A stretch of DNA of 64,000 bases, from positions 1 to 64,000 of the forward strand of contig WOUR01000013.1 in assembly GCA_009772935.1 (NCBI GenBank). The letters are read 5' to 3'. The stretch is from Rhodospirillaceae bacterium (GTDB lineage Bacteria; Pseudomonadota; Alphaproteobacteria; Reyranellales; Reyranellaceae). Below the pieces are notes generated by a model. It ran no database searches and was not told where the DNA came from. It saw only the letters and a list, made by a program, of their open reading frames with translations. Position numbers and translations under genes: made by a program. The first letter of the stretch is position 1, and the number at the start of each line of letters is the position of its first letter. This document shows, piece by piece, positions 51,938 to 63,262 of the stretch.

Positions 51938-52432
51938 ATGGCCTGGACCGCCACCCTCTTCCTCTCCCTGTGCGTCGCATCGGCGGTGATGCAGGATGGC
52001 AGGGTGGCGCGGGCGGCGGATTGCGAGAATGGCGTTCTCGACGGCGGCGAGGCCGGCATGAACGTGCTTGTGTACCAGCTCTGCGCCGACCGGCTGACAG
52101 TGGGATTTCGCGACAGCGAGGTCATCGAGGAGCTTACCTGCGGGCCGGCGGGAAGCGTGCATCTCTGGATGTCGACCGATCACGAAATCTGCGGCTCGCC
52201 GCCGGCACCCGAAACGCCCAGGGTCTACGACCTTTTGGAACCCCTGCGCGGTGTCGGCGGAACCTCCTCGGCCCCGGTCGCGAAGCGCGTGACCTGTGGC
52301 GGCACGTCGGGGCGTGCCACCGCGGTCGTGTCCGACGCGCGGGCCGCGCTGCTGGCGACGAGAACCGGTGACACGATCTATGAACAGGTGAGTCGCCGGT
52401 TCGTCCGGCAGTGCATGGGCCCGTCGGTCTGA
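51938..52432 (+). CDS. Secreted protein with multiple cysteines, function unknown
   Basis: A 164-residue product with a signal peptide (about 26 residues ending ARAAD) and about seven cysteines in the mature part, suggesting two or three disulfides. It follows the M23 gene by 9 bp on the same strand and may be cotranscribed. No family is recognised. Confidence 0.6.
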   Translation: MAWTATLFLSLCVASAVMQDGRVARAADCENGVLDGGEAGMNVLVYQLCADRLTVGFRDSEVIEELTCGPAGSVHLWMSTDHEICGSPPAPETPRVYDLLEPLRGVGGTSSAPVAKRVTCGGTSGRATAVVSDARAALLATRTGDTIYEQVSRRFVRQCMGPSV

Positions 52433-52499
52433 ACTCCCCCGCCGGAGAGGGAACCAGTCGGAGCCGGGCCGGTTGTCGGCGGCGAACGGAGCAGCCGGC

Positions 52500-53000
52500 A
52501 TGTCCTATCGTCGATTCGGTGGAATGGTCGCGACGTCGACCGTCGTGATGTTCGTCCTGATGTATCTAAATACCCATGCGTCGGAACACGTCTGGTTCAG
52601 CCAGACCCGCATGTGGATGGCGCTCGTAATGGGCGCCTGCATGGCCGTGATCATGCTGCTTTTCATGTTGTCGATGTACAGGAACGCCACGGCAAACGTC
52701 GCCATCGTCGGGGTGGGCCTTCTCGTGTTCGCGGGCTCGCTGTGGCTCGTCCGAAGTCAGGAGGCGGTCGACGACGTTTCCTACATGAAGGCGATGATTC
52801 CCCACCATTCCATCGCCGTGTTGACCAGTTCCCGCGCTCACATCCGCGATCCGCGGGTGCGGCAACTGGCGGACGGGATCATCGAGGCCCAGCTTCGCGA
52901 GATCGCGGAGATGGAGCGGCTGATCGCCGACCTGGAAAGAAGCCCGATCCCGGACACTGCCCCGGACATTGCGCCCGCGACCGCGCGGAACGCGGACTGA
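52500..53000 (+). CDS. DUF305 domain membrane protein
   Basis: A 166-residue protein with three membrane helices (about residues 7-26, 37-58 and 66-84) followed by a DUF305 helical bundle containing MIPHHSIAVLTSSRAHIRDPRVRQLADGIIEAQ. The HH pair and the later EIAEM match the DUF305 pattern, often found with metal or copper resistance genes. The role is not known. The ATG at 52500 has GGAG upstream; it ends 7 bp from the convergent TRAP operon. Confidence 0.82.
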   Translation: MSYRRFGGMVATSTVVMFVLMYLNTHASEHVWFSQTRMWMALVMGACMAVIMLLFMLSMYRNATANVAIVGVGLLVFAGSLWLVRSQEAVDDVSYMKAMIPHHSIAVLTSSRAHIRDPRVRQLADGIIEAQLREIAEMERLIADLERSPIPDTAPDIAPATARNAD

Positions 53001-53007
53001 CCGGTTC

Positions 53008-54315
53008 CTATCCGTTCGTCATCTGGCGCGGCAGGATCGTGACGATGTCGGGGAAGAGCGTGATGAGCAGCACACCGACGCAGAGCAGGACGAAGAACGG
53101 CGCCGTGGCCTTCGTCACGGTCCAGATGTCGCGGCCGGTCAGGCTTTGAAGCACATAGAGGTTGAAGCCGACGGGCGGCGTGATCTGCGCCATTTCCACC
53201 ACGAGGACGATGTAGATGCCGAACCACAGTGGGTCGATCCGCTGGGCGGTGACCATCGGCAGCACCACGGGCGCGGTGAGCACGATCATCGAAACCCCGT
53301 CGAGGAAGCAGCCCAGCACGATGTAGAGCACGGTGAGCAACAGGATCAGCCCGTAGGGGGTGAGACCCAGCCCGTTGACCCAGTTCGCCATCGTCGCCGG
53401 CAGTCCGGTGAAGGCCATGGCCATGGTGACGAAGGCGGCGCCGACCAGGATCAGCCCGATCATGCAGCTTGTTCGAACCGCACCCAGGAGACTGTCCTTG
53501 AACGTCTCCCAGGACAGAGACCCGGTGACCGCCGCGAGCACGAGGGCGCCGACCACGCCCATGACGGCCGCCTCGGTGGGGGTCGCGACGCCGCCATAGA
53601 TCGAGCCCAGAACGGTGACGATCAGCAGGATCACCGGGATCAGGCGGCGCGCGTTCCAGATCTTCTCGCCGAAGCTCATCCGTGGGTCGGCGGGCGGCAC
53701 CTTGGTCGGATTGAGAACCGACCAGCCCGCCGTGTAGGCCATGAACAGGCCGATCATCATGAAGCCCGGCAGGAAGCCGGCGATGAACAGCCGGCCGATC
53801 GAGACCTGCGCGGTGATGCCATAGACGATCATCATGATCGAGGGCGGAATCAGCAGCCCGAGCGTTCCCGACCCGGCCAGCGTTCCGATCGCCATGCCCT
53901 CATGGTAGCCGCGCTTGCGCAACTCCGGCATGCTCATGCGGCCGATCGTGGCGCAGGTGACGGACGAAGAGCCGGAGACCGCCGCCATGACCCCGCAGCC
54001 CAGGATGTTGACGTGCAGCAGCCGGCCCGGAAGCCAGCCGAGCCAGGGGGCCAGTCCCTTGAACATGTCCTCGGACAAGCGCGACCGGAAGAGGATCTCG
54101 CCCATCCAGATGAAGAGGGGCAGGGCGGTCAGCGCCCAGCCCCAGCTCGAGTCCCAGATCGTGCTGGCGAGGAGGGAGCCCGTGGGCGCCGGCGTGAAGA
54201 AGAAGAGAGCTACGAAGCCGACGACGACCAGCGTTACGCCGACCCAGACACCGCTCGCGAGCAGCAGGAAGAGTGTGCCGAGAACCGTCGTCGCGAGGAT
54301 CAATTCTGCGCTCAT
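53008..54315 (-). CDS. dctM: TRAP transporter large permease DctM
   Basis: A 435-residue membrane protein with about 12 segments and the DctM signatures ATIGRMSMPELRKRGYHEGMA, SGTLGLLIPPSIMMIVYG and GLPATMANWV. It is the Na+- or H+-coupled subunit of a TRAP transporter for an organic acid. It overlaps dctQ by 4 bp and converges with the DUF305 gene with 7 bp between stops. Confidence 0.94.
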   Translation of the reverse strand: MSAELILATTVLGTLFLLLASGVWVGVTLVVVGFVALFFFTPAPTGSLLASTIWDSSWGWALTALPLFIWMGEILFRSRLSEDMFKGLAPWLGWLPGRLLHVNILGCGVMAAVSGSSSVTCATIGRMSMPELRKRGYHEGMAIGTLAGSGTLGLLIPPSIMMIVYGITAQVSIGRLFIAGFLPGFMMIGLFMAYTAGWSVLNPTKVPPADPRMSFGEKIWNARRLIPVILLIVTVLGSIYGGVATPTEAAVMGVVGALVLAAVTGSLSWETFKDSLLGAVRTSCMIGLILVGAAFVTMAMAFTGLPATMANWVNGLGLTPYGLILLLTVLYIVLGCFLDGVSMIVLTAPVVLPMVTAQRIDPLWFGIYIVLVVEMAQITPPVGFNLYVLQSLTGRDIWTVTKATAPFFVLLCVGVLLITLFPDIVTILPRQMTNG

Positions 54316-54887
54316 CGTACGACCGCCTTTTCGCTGCCGACAGTCTCGCTAGCCATGCTCAGGGAAGCCGCTTCGAGTTCCTCGTCGATCGCCTGAGCTT
54401 CCGCATCGGCGAAATCGGGAATCCTGCCGCCGAGGGTCTGAGCGAGCTCGTCCATGAATCCGACCGTCATGATCGAAGCCCCGAGGGCCATGCCGATCTG
54501 CGGGATCCAGAACGGTACCGCCATGAGTCCTGGGCTGGTGTCGCCGAAGAGGAAGGAGTCGTACGTCATGAGCCAGGCATTGGCCGACACATAGGCGAAG
54601 GCGGCCGCTCCCAGGCCGCAGCACCAGATCTCGACGCGTCGCTTGTTCTCCGCCGAGAGCTTGCCGACCATCAGCGTGACCCGGATGTGGGCATTGGCGC
54701 GCAGTGTGTAGGCGAGGCCCAGGAACGTCGACGCCGCCATGCAGAAGCCCGAGATTTCCGTGGCATCGAAGGCGAAATTCAGGAACCGGCCGGCGATCTG
54801 CAGAAGGATCGTCACGCCGATCATCACCAGGAAGAACGCGGCGAGCAGACCGCTGACGTTATAGAGATTATCCAGGACACGCCGCAT
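54312..54887 (-). CDS. dctQ: TRAP transporter small permease DctQ
   Basis: A 191-residue protein with four membrane segments and the DctQ motif RFLNFAFDATEISGFCMAASTFLGLAYTLRANAHIRV. The ATG at 54887 opens with LDNLYNVSGLLAAFFLVMIGV, the usual first helix. It anchors the binding protein-DctM complex. The C-terminal 30 residues are charged and helical. It begins 60 bp downstream of dctP. Confidence 0.93.
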   Translation of the reverse strand: MRRVLDNLYNVSGLLAAFFLVMIGVTILLQIAGRFLNFAFDATEISGFCMAASTFLGLAYTLRANAHIRVTLMVGKLSAENKRRVEIWCCGLGAAAFAYVSANAWLMTYDSFLFGDTSPGLMAVPFWIPQIGMALGASIMTVGFMDELAQTLGGRIPDFADAEAQAIDEELEAASLSMASETVGSEKAVVR

Positions 54888-54947
54888 CGCATCACCATCA
54901 GCAAGGCGAATGCCGGGCTGCCGCGGGCAGCCCGGCGTCACCAGAGC

Positions 54948-55955
54948 TCAGTTGGTCTTCTGACCCGACATGTACGCGGTGAGGACCGCGACGGCTGCGG
55001 GGCTTGCCGTCGCCTTCCACTCGTCGGCCATCTGGACGCCGACCTTCTTCATCGCGGCGAGCACTGCCGGCGGGCCACCGGTAACCGTCATGCCGTTCTT
55101 CTTGAGGACGGCCGCTTTCTCGTCACCGGCCGCCTTGCTCAGCTCCCAAGACCTCTTGGTGTAGGCCGCCGCCGCGTCCGTCACCACCTTCTGGTCGGCC
55201 GGCGACAAGGCAGAAAAGGCGCGTTTGCTGAAGATCAGGGCGTTCTTCGAGAGGATCGCGCCGACGTCGGTGAAGTACTTCGTATTGTCCCAGGCCTGGA
55301 TGTCGACTCCGGTCTGGGCACTGGTGAAGAGGGCTTCGATCAGGCCGGTGGAAAAGGCCTGCGGGATCTCGGCGAAGGGCAGGATCGTCGCGTTGAAACC
55401 CAGGAGGGTCGCCATTTTCTGGGTGGCCGTCGAATAGATGCGGATCTTCTTGCCCTTGAAGTCCTCGACCGTGTTGACCGGCGTCTTGGTGTAGAAGCCC
55501 TGGCTCGGCCACACCTGGTAACCCGCGATCACCATGCCGGCCTTGTCGAACAGGCCCTTGAAATATGGGTCCTGCAGTTCCATCAGCTTCCATGCTTCCT
55601 CGTAGGTCGAGGCGACGAACGGCACGCCGTCGAGGATGAACATCGGATCTTCGTTGCCATAGACGCCGAGGCGAATCTCGCCGGCCTGCACCTGTCCGCG
55701 CTGGACCGCCGACTTGATGCTGTCAAGCTTGATCAGGCTGTCGTTGGTGTGGAGCGTGATCTTGAGCTTGCCGCCGGTGCCCTTTTCCACGTCTTCGACC
55801 CACTTGCGCAGGTTCTGGGTCAGGAAGTTGTTCTCCGGGTAGCCGCTGGCCATGATCCACTGCGTCTGCGCACTGGCCGTGCCCGCCAGCGCAAGACTTG
55901 CGCCCACGGCTGCAGCGGCCAGCTTCAAGGCCGAAATCCTCGATATCAAGCTCAT
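54948..55955 (-). CDS. dctP: TRAP transporter substrate-binding protein DctP
   Basis: A 335-residue periplasmic protein with a signal peptide (residues 1-28, VGASLALAGTASAQ). It has the DctP pattern DPMFILDGVPFVASTYEEAW, VWPSQGFYTKTPVNTVEDFKGKKIRI and the Arg of KIRIYS that normally grips a carboxylate. The substrate is an organic acid of unknown identity. The ATG at 55955 has a GGGGA sequence in front. It heads the dctPQM operon, and the ABC-F gene is 77 bp upstream on the same strand. Confidence 0.94.
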   Translation of the reverse strand: MSLISRISALKLAAAAVGASLALAGTASAQTQWIMASGYPENNFLTQNLRKWVEDVEKGTGGKLKITLHTNDSLIKLDSIKSAVQRGQVQAGEIRLGVYGNEDPMFILDGVPFVASTYEEAWKLMELQDPYFKGLFDKAGMVIAGYQVWPSQGFYTKTPVNTVEDFKGKKIRIYSTATQKMATLLGFNATILPFAEIPQAFSTGLIEALFTSAQTGVDIQAWDNTKYFTDVGAILSKNALIFSKRAFSALSPADQKVVTDAAAAYTKRSWELSKAAGDEKAAVLKKNGMTVTGGPPAVLAAMKKVGVQMADEWKATASPAAVAVLTAYMSGQKTN

Positions 55956-56032
55956 CCCTGTCCCCTGTTCCCCAATGACAACTACCGGAGCGGCTGCAAC
56001 TTCCATGCCACCAGGGCGAAGGCTCCTCGTTG

Positions 56033-57625
56033 TCAGACGTCTCTCCGGGTCGGCAATTCGAGGCGGCACGTTGTCCCGATCGCTTCGAGGAAGGGCTCGT
56101 CATGGCTCACCACCAGCAGCGCGCCGTCATAGGCACGCAGGCCGCCCTCGACCGTTTCGATCGATTCGATGTCGAGGTGGTTGGTCGGCTCATCCAGGAT
56201 CAGCAGTGGTGGCGGTGTGGTCCCGCCCAGCACGCAGGCGAGGCCGGCGCGCAGCATCTGGCCGCCGCTCAGCGTCGACACGATCTGCACTGCCGCATCG
56301 GCGCGGAACATGAAGCGGGCGAGGGACGCACGGCAGGCATTCTCGTCGGCCTCCGGGTTGAGACGCAGGAAATTTTCGCGGATCGACAGCGACGCATCGA
56401 GCAGGCTCACCTCCTGGTCTAGCATTGCGAAGTCCGTGTTGACGCGCACGCTGCCCGAACGGGGTGCGAGCTTGCCGGCGACGAGGGCGAGCAGCGTGGT
56501 CTTGCCCGAACCGTTCGATCCGGTGACCGCCACGCGCTCCGGGCCGGTGAGGGTGAACGAGAGTCCGTCGATGATCGCCGGGTCCCTTCCGTAGCCCGCG
56601 CTTACGGAGTCCAGACGCAGCACGGTCCGGCCTGCCGGCAGACCGGTCGAGGTCAACACCATCGACAGCGGCTGCAGGACCTCGATCCGCTGGCGCGCGG
56701 CCGCGGCGTCCTCGACCGCCTGCGTCCGTCGCCGCTCGGCGACACGCGCATTGTCGCCGGAGGTGGCCTCGGCGCGGTTCTGTCGCGCGCCGGCCAGGAT
56801 GCGCGGCATGTCGCCCTTCGCCCGCTTGCGCTGGCCTGCCCCGTCCTTGCGCGTCTTGCGCTCGACCACGGCCTGAGCGGTTCTCGTCACTTCGGTCGCC
56901 CGGCGTTCGGCGTCGTCGAGGTCGTGCCGTGCCGCGGCCAGCTCCACCGCCTTGCGCTCGCGATAGTGACTCCAGTTGCCGCCGTAGCGCGTGACGCCGA
57001 GCGATGTCATCTCGACGATGGAGTCCATCGTCTCCAGCAGCTCGCGGTCATGGCTGACGACGAGTGCGCCGGACCGCCACGCCGAAAGCAGCTCGACCAC
57101 GGCCGCGCGCCCCTCGCGATCGAGGTTGTTGGTCGGCTCGTCCAGCAGGATGAAATCCGGATCGGCCAGCACCAGCGAGCCCAAGGCGGCGCGTGTGCGC
57201 TGGCCGCCGGAGAGTGTCGACAGCCGCGTCGCAGGCTCGGCGACGAGCCCGACGCGACGGAGCGCCGAGGCGATGCGGACTTCGAGGGTCCAGTCGGCCG
57301 AGGCCAGCTCTTCGGCGGTGGCCCGGCCTTCCTCGGCGCGGCGCATCACGTCGAGAGCGCCCGCGACCCCCATCAGGTCGGCGAGCGTCTCGTCGGCGGC
57401 GATCTGCACGGTCTGCCTCAGGACACCGAGCGTGCCGGTCGTCGACACCGTTCCCGCCTGCGGCGGCAACCTGCCGGCAACGATCCCGAGCAGCGTCGAC
57501 TTGCCGACCCCGTTGCGGCCGACGAGGCCGGTGCGGCCGCCGTCGAAACTCAGGTCCAGATTGCTGAAGAGAGTGCGGCCGTCAGGCGTGGTCGCGGTGA
57601 GGCCGGAAAGCGTGATGGAAGGCAT
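56033..57625 (-). CDS. ABC-F family ATPase (ribosome-associated)
   Basis: A 530-residue soluble protein of two ABC domains without membrane segments. Domain 1 has Walker A GRNGVGKST (residues 36-44) and LSGGQRTR; domain 2 has GSNGSGKTT and LSGGQMLRAG. The linker between them carries the charged P-site tRNA-interaction motif of ABC-F proteins. These act on ribosomes in stalled translation or antibiotic protection. Which is not clear. The ATG at 57625 is preferred over a TTG at 57649. The 135-bp leader before it contains small IRs. Confidence 0.9.
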   Translation of the reverse strand: MPSITLSGLTATTPDGRTLFSNLDLSFDGGRTGLVGRNGVGKSTLLGIVAGRLPPQAGTVSTTGTLGVLRQTVQIAADETLADLMGVAGALDVMRRAEEGRATAEELASADWTLEVRIASALRRVGLVAEPATRLSTLSGGQRTRAALGSLVLADPDFILLDEPTNNLDREGRAAVVELLSAWRSGALVVSHDRELLETMDSIVEMTSLGVTRYGGNWSHYRERKAVELAAARHDLDDAERRATEVTRTAQAVVERKTRKDGAGQRKRAKGDMPRILAGARQNRAEATSGDNARVAERRRTQAVEDAAAARQRIEVLQPLSMVLTSTGLPAGRTVLRLDSVSAGYGRDPAIIDGLSFTLTGPERVAVTGSNGSGKTTLLALVAGKLAPRSGSVRVNTDFAMLDQEVSLLDASLSIRENFLRLNPEADENACRASLARFMFRADAAVQIVSTLSGGQMLRAGLACVLGGTTPPPLLILDEPTNHLDIESIETVEGGLRAYDGALLVVSHDEPFLEAIGTTCRLELPTRRDV

Positions 57626-57759
57626 GGAAATGGAGTCCCCTGATGGCAAGGCGGGCGGGCATTGCAGTCAGGTGGAAATCCATTGCGGTGCGGTCCATCT
57701 CTGTGGGCGACGGCTGCTAGATAGTCGCCGCCGCCGCCCGGATCAAGGAGAGGGGTGCG

Positions 57760-58878
57760 TCACCCTTTGAGTCGCTGGCCGCCGATGCGATGGTCCGTCA
57801 GCACTTCCGGACGGAAGGCCAGGCCGTGGCCCGGGCGCTCCGGTGGCGACATGGTGCCGTCGGCGGCGGGCAGGACCGGCTCGATCCAGAGGTCGTCGTT
57901 CCAATCCATGTATTCGAGGTAGCTGGCGTTGGGGATCGAGGCCAGTACGTGGACCATCTGCTCGTGGAACAGGTGCGGCGCCAGACGGATGCCGTGGGGC
58001 TCGGCCATCGACGCGATCTTGCGCAACTCCGAATAGCCGCCGCGCATCGGGTCGGGCTGCAGGATCGGCGTGCCGGGATGCTCGAAGAACGGCCGGAGAT
58101 CGTTCCGCATGAAGTGGCTCTCGCCGCCGACGACGCGCGTCTTCAGCGCCGCGGCGATGCGGCGGTAGCCCGCGAAGTCCTCGGCGACGACCGGTTCCTC
58201 CAGCCAGTAGGGATCGAACTCGTCGATGCGGTGGCCGGCCTGGATCGCCGTGTCGGCGTCCCAGCCCATGTTGACGTCGATCATGATCTCGATGCCGTCG
58301 CCCATCGCCTCGCGCATCGCCCGCACGTTCTCGACGTCCTCGCGCCACGGCCGGATGTGCGCCACCTGCATCTTGATGGCCTTGAGCCCCTGGGCGGTGA
58401 ATTCCTTCGCCCGCCGGATCATGCCGTCGCGGCCGAGGCCGCGGAAGCAGCCCGACCCGTAGGCCGGGATTCTGGTGCGCGCGGCGCCCCACAGCCGGAA
58501 CAGCGGCAGGCTGGCACGCTTGCCCACGATGTCCCACAGCGCCATATCGACGGCGCTCTGGGCGAACAGGGTGACGCCCATGCGGCCCAGCCAGAAATTG
58601 TTCTTGTAGAGGGTCTGCCAGATGCCCTCGATCTCGGTGGCGTCGCGGCCGATCACATAAGGTGCGATCAGCTCCTTCATGCAGGCGTCCAACGTGTGCA
58701 GGCCGCCATGCAAGGGCATCAGGTAGCTCATCCCGACCAGCCCGCCCTGCGTCTCGATCTCCAGCACGAAGATCTCGCGCGGCCCCGGCGCCAGGATCCC
58801 GGCGGCGGGCGGCGACGACCGCCACGGCACCTGCAGCAGTGTCGTACGAAGCTCGACGATGGTGGTCGGAGTGGTCAT
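57760..58878 (-). CDS. Enolase-superfamily racemase/dehydratase (mandelate racemase type)
   Basis: A 372-residue enolase superfamily enzyme. Catalytic base KMQ near residue 168 (KAIKMQVAH), metal ligands D in MIDVNMGWD, E in WLEEPV and E in GGESHF, and the second base H in APHLFHEQ are all visible. It abstracts the alpha proton of a carboxylate in racemisation, dehydration or cycloisomerisation; substrate unknown. It is divergent from cimA with 44 bp between them, perhaps sharing a control region. Confidence 0.9.
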   Translation of the reverse strand: MTTPTTIVELRTTLLQVPWRSSPPAAGILAPGPREIFVLEIETQGGLVGMSYLMPLHGGLHTLDACMKELIAPYVIGRDATEIEGIWQTLYKNNFWLGRMGVTLFAQSAVDMALWDIVGKRASLPLFRLWGAARTRIPAYGSGCFRGLGRDGMIRRAKEFTAQGLKAIKMQVAHIRPWREDVENVRAMREAMGDGIEIMIDVNMGWDADTAIQAGHRIDEFDPYWLEEPVVAEDFAGYRRIAAALKTRVVGGESHFMRNDLRPFFEHPGTPILQPDPMRGGYSELRKIASMAEPHGIRLAPHLFHEQMVHVLASIPNASYLEYMDWNDDLWIEPVLPAADGTMSPPERPGHGLAFRPEVLTDHRIGGQRLKG

Positions 58879-58922
58879 AAGGCGTATCTCCCGAGGTATC
58901 CCGACACTATGATGCGCGCGCC

Positions 58923-60530
58923 ATGAGCCAGTCCAACCGAGTCTATCTCTTCGACACCACCCTGCGAGACGGGGCCCAGACGCAGGGCGTCGATTTCACC
59001 GTGGCCGACAAGGCCGCGATCGCGCGCGAGCTCGACCGGTTGGGCATCGACTACATCGAGGGCGGATGGCCGGGGGCCAATCCGACAGACGACCGGTTCT
59101 TTGCCGATCCGCCGGAGTTCCAGAACGCCAAGTTCGTGGCCTTCGGCATGACCCGCCGTGCCGGGCGCAGCGCCGCCAACGATCCCGGCCTCGCCGCGAT
59201 CCTGCAGACCAAGGCGCGCAACGTCTGCATGGTCGGCAAGACCTGGGACTTCCATGTCGACGTGGCGCTCGAGGTCGACCGCGCCGAGTATCTCGAGATG
59301 ATCTCGGACTCGCTCAGCTATGCGAAAACCCGCATGGAGGAGACGATGTTCGACGCCGAGCACTTCTTCGACGGCTACAAGGCCAATCCCGATTACGCGA
59401 TGGCCTGCCTCGCCGCCGCCGAGAAGGCCGGCGCGCGCTGGATGGTACTCTGCGACACCAACGGCGGAACCCTGCCGCACGAGGTCGAGCGCATCGTGGG
59501 CGAGGTCGTGAAGACGATCCCGGGCGACCGGCTCGGCATCCATACGCACAACGACACCGAGAATGCCGTGGCCAACTCACTGGCCGCGGTGCGCGCCGGC
59601 GTGCGCCAGGTCCAGGGCACCATCAACGGGCTGGGCGAACGCTGCGGCAACGCCAACATGATCGCGCTGATCCCTAACCTCGTGCTGAAGATGGGCTTCG
59701 ACACCGGCCTGAAGGATGGGGCGATGCAGCGGCTCACGCACCTGTCGCGCCTGCTCGACGACCGGCTGAACATGCCGACCAACCGCAGCGCGGCCTATGT
59801 CGGCACGCGCGCCTTCGCGCACAAAGGCGGGCTGCATGTGTCGGCCGTCGAGAAGGACCCCAGGACCTACGAGCATGTCGACCCGGAAGTTGTCGGCAAC
59901 CAGCGCATCATCGTGGTCAGCGACCAGGCCGGCCGGTCCAACATCATGGCCCGGTTCCGCCAGATCGGCCTCGAGGTCGATCCTAGGCATCCCGGCGTCG
60001 CGCGCCTGCTCGAGATCGTCAAGGACCGCGAGTCGGAGGGCTATGCCTATGACGGGGCCGATGCGAGCTTCGAGCTCCTGGCGCGGCACGAGCTGCACAC
60101 GCTGCCCGACTATTTCGCGCTGCACAGCTTCCGTGTCCTGGTCGAGCGTCGCGTCAATGCGCGCGGCCAGACCGTGGCCATGTCGGAAGCCACGGTCAAA
60201 CTCGACGTCGCCGGCCGCCGTGCAATGGAAGTAGGCGAGGGCAACGGTCCGGTGAACGCGCTCGATGCTGCGCTGCGAAAGGCGCTCGTGCCGGTCTATC
60301 CCGAGCTGGAGGACATGCGGCTTGTCGATTTCAAGGTCCGCATCCTCGATTCGGCAGGCGGCACGGCGGCGACGACGCGCGTCATGATCGAGAGTGCAGA
60401 TGCGAAGGGACGGCGCTGGAGCACGATCGGCGTGTCGCCCAACATCGTCGACGCCTCCTACAACGCGCTCTACGACGCGATCACCTACAAGCTCTTCCGC
60501 GATGGCGCCCGCCCGGCGGAGCCTGCCTAG
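58923..60530 (+). CDS. cimA: Citramalate synthase (CimA)
   Basis: A 535-residue DRE-TIM metallolyase with FDTTLRDGAQTQGVDFTVADK, the HTHNDTENAVANSLAAV metal site and the GLGERCGNANM region, plus a C-terminal LeuA-dimer regulatory domain. The pattern and length match citramalate synthase, which joins pyruvate and acetyl-CoA to start isoleucine synthesis, rather than isopropylmalate synthase. Homocitrate synthase is a less likely alternative. Confidence 0.9.
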   Translation: MSQSNRVYLFDTTLRDGAQTQGVDFTVADKAAIARELDRLGIDYIEGGWPGANPTDDRFFADPPEFQNAKFVAFGMTRRAGRSAANDPGLAAILQTKARNVCMVGKTWDFHVDVALEVDRAEYLEMISDSLSYAKTRMEETMFDAEHFFDGYKANPDYAMACLAAAEKAGARWMVLCDTNGGTLPHEVERIVGEVVKTIPGDRLGIHTHNDTENAVANSLAAVRAGVRQVQGTINGLGERCGNANMIALIPNLVLKMGFDTGLKDGAMQRLTHLSRLLDDRLNMPTNRSAAYVGTRAFAHKGGLHVSAVEKDPRTYEHVDPEVVGNQRIIVVSDQAGRSNIMARFRQIGLEVDPRHPGVARLLEIVKDRESEGYAYDGADASFELLARHELHTLPDYFALHSFRVLVERRVNARGQTVAMSEATVKLDVAGRRAMEVGEGNGPVNALDAALRKALVPVYPELEDMRLVDFKVRILDSAGGTAATTRVMIESADAKGRRWSTIGVSPNIVDASYNALYDAITYKLFRDGARPAEPA

Positions 60531-60580
60531 CTGCCATGCCGCACCTGCCGGTTGACCTCCGGTAGGGCGGGGCAGACCAT

Positions 60581-61732
60581 GTGAGCGTGCGAGACGGAGA
60601 GCATCTGGACACCAAGACGCCGCCGATCGCGGCGGCTGCCCTGCGCCGTCCGCGCATTGGCGCCCGCGTGCTTGCGCGCGCCTTCATGTGGTCGCTGCCC
60701 GCGATCGTACTGGCCGCCACGCTGCTGATCTGGCTGTCCTCAGGTGGCACGGTCACGACTGACAACGCCTATGTGAAGGGTGACCGCGCCCAGATCGCGA
60801 CCCAGCTTTCCGGCCTCATCGTCGAGGTGCCGGTGCACGAGAACGAGAAGGTCTCGCGGGGCCAACTCCTGTTCCGGCTCGACGACCAGTCCTATCGCCA
60901 CGCGCTCAGCCGCATCGAAGCCGAGACCGAGACGGTGCGCGCCGAAGTCCGCGGCCTGCGCGCCCAGTGGCGGACCAAGCGCGAGGAGATCAAGGCGGCG
61001 CTCAGTCAGCAGACCTTTGCCCAGGCAGAGTTCGACCGGCAGTCGGAGCTGGCGGAGAAGAAGGTTGCCTCCACCGCCAAGCTCGAGGAAGCCCGCATGG
61101 GCCTCGAGGTCGCGCGCCAGCGCATCTCCGCGGCCCAGGAGGATCTGCAGCGCATCGAGGCCGCTCTGGCCGGCGACCCCAAGATTCGCGCCGACAACCA
61201 TCCGCGCGTGCGCCAGATGATGGCGATGCGCGAGGAGGCGCTGCTGCAGCTGCGCCGCACCACCGTCGAATCGCCGATCGATGGTATCGTCAGCAAGCGG
61301 CCGGTGCCGGGAAGCTATGCCACCGCCGGCGTGCCGGTGATGGTGGTGGTGGCCGATACGGATCTGTGGGTCGAGGCCAATTTCAAGGAGACAGAGCTCA
61401 CGCGCGTGCGGGCGGGGCAGAAGGTGCTGATCCATGTCGACACCTATCCGGAGTCCGAATGCTGGGGCACGGTGGCGAGCATCTCGCAATCGACCGGCGC
61501 GGAGTTCGCCGTGCTGCCGCCGCAGAACGCCACCGGCAACTGGGTGAAGGTGGTCCAGCGCATTCCCGTCCGCCTCTCGGTCGCCTGCCGCGAGGGCGAT
61601 CCGCCGCTCAGGGTCGGCATGAGCACGACCGTCGCGGTCGAGACCGGCCACACGCGCTCGCTCGCCAGCCTGTGGGCGGGGTGGGCCAAGTCGCTCGGCC
61701 TCTCGAGCGCCGCGGCGTCGCCCAGGCCCTAA
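60581..61732 (+). CDS. HlyD/EmrA-family membrane fusion protein
   Basis: A 383-residue periplasmic adaptor with one membrane segment near residues 36-56. The lipoyl halves are TTDNAYVKGDRAQIATQLSGLI and RTTVESPIDGIVSKRPVPGSYA, with a coiled-coil hairpin (residues about 105-190) between. It pairs with the DHA2 MFS pump that starts 3 bp on, forming an EmrAB-type tripartite efflux system. The GTG at 60581 is the only useful start in frame after cimA. No outer-membrane protein gene is adjacent. Confidence 0.9.
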   Translation: MSVRDGEHLDTKTPPIAAAALRRPRIGARVLARAFMWSLPAIVLAATLLIWLSSGGTVTTDNAYVKGDRAQIATQLSGLIVEVPVHENEKVSRGQLLFRLDDQSYRHALSRIEAETETVRAEVRGLRAQWRTKREEIKAALSQQTFAQAEFDRQSELAEKKVASTAKLEEARMGLEVARQRISAAQEDLQRIEAALAGDPKIRADNHPRVRQMMAMREEALLQLRRTTVESPIDGIVSKRPVPGSYATAGVPVMVVVADTDLWVEANFKETELTRVRAGQKVLIHVDTYPESECWGTVASISQSTGAEFAVLPPQNATGNWVKVVQRIPVRLSVACREGDPPLRVGMSTTVAVETGHTRSLASLWAGWAKSLGLSSAAASPRP

Positions 61733-61735
61733 CCG

Positions 61736-63244
<1,509 letters not shown>

Positions 63245-63262
63245 GCACGCTATTAGGGCGGC

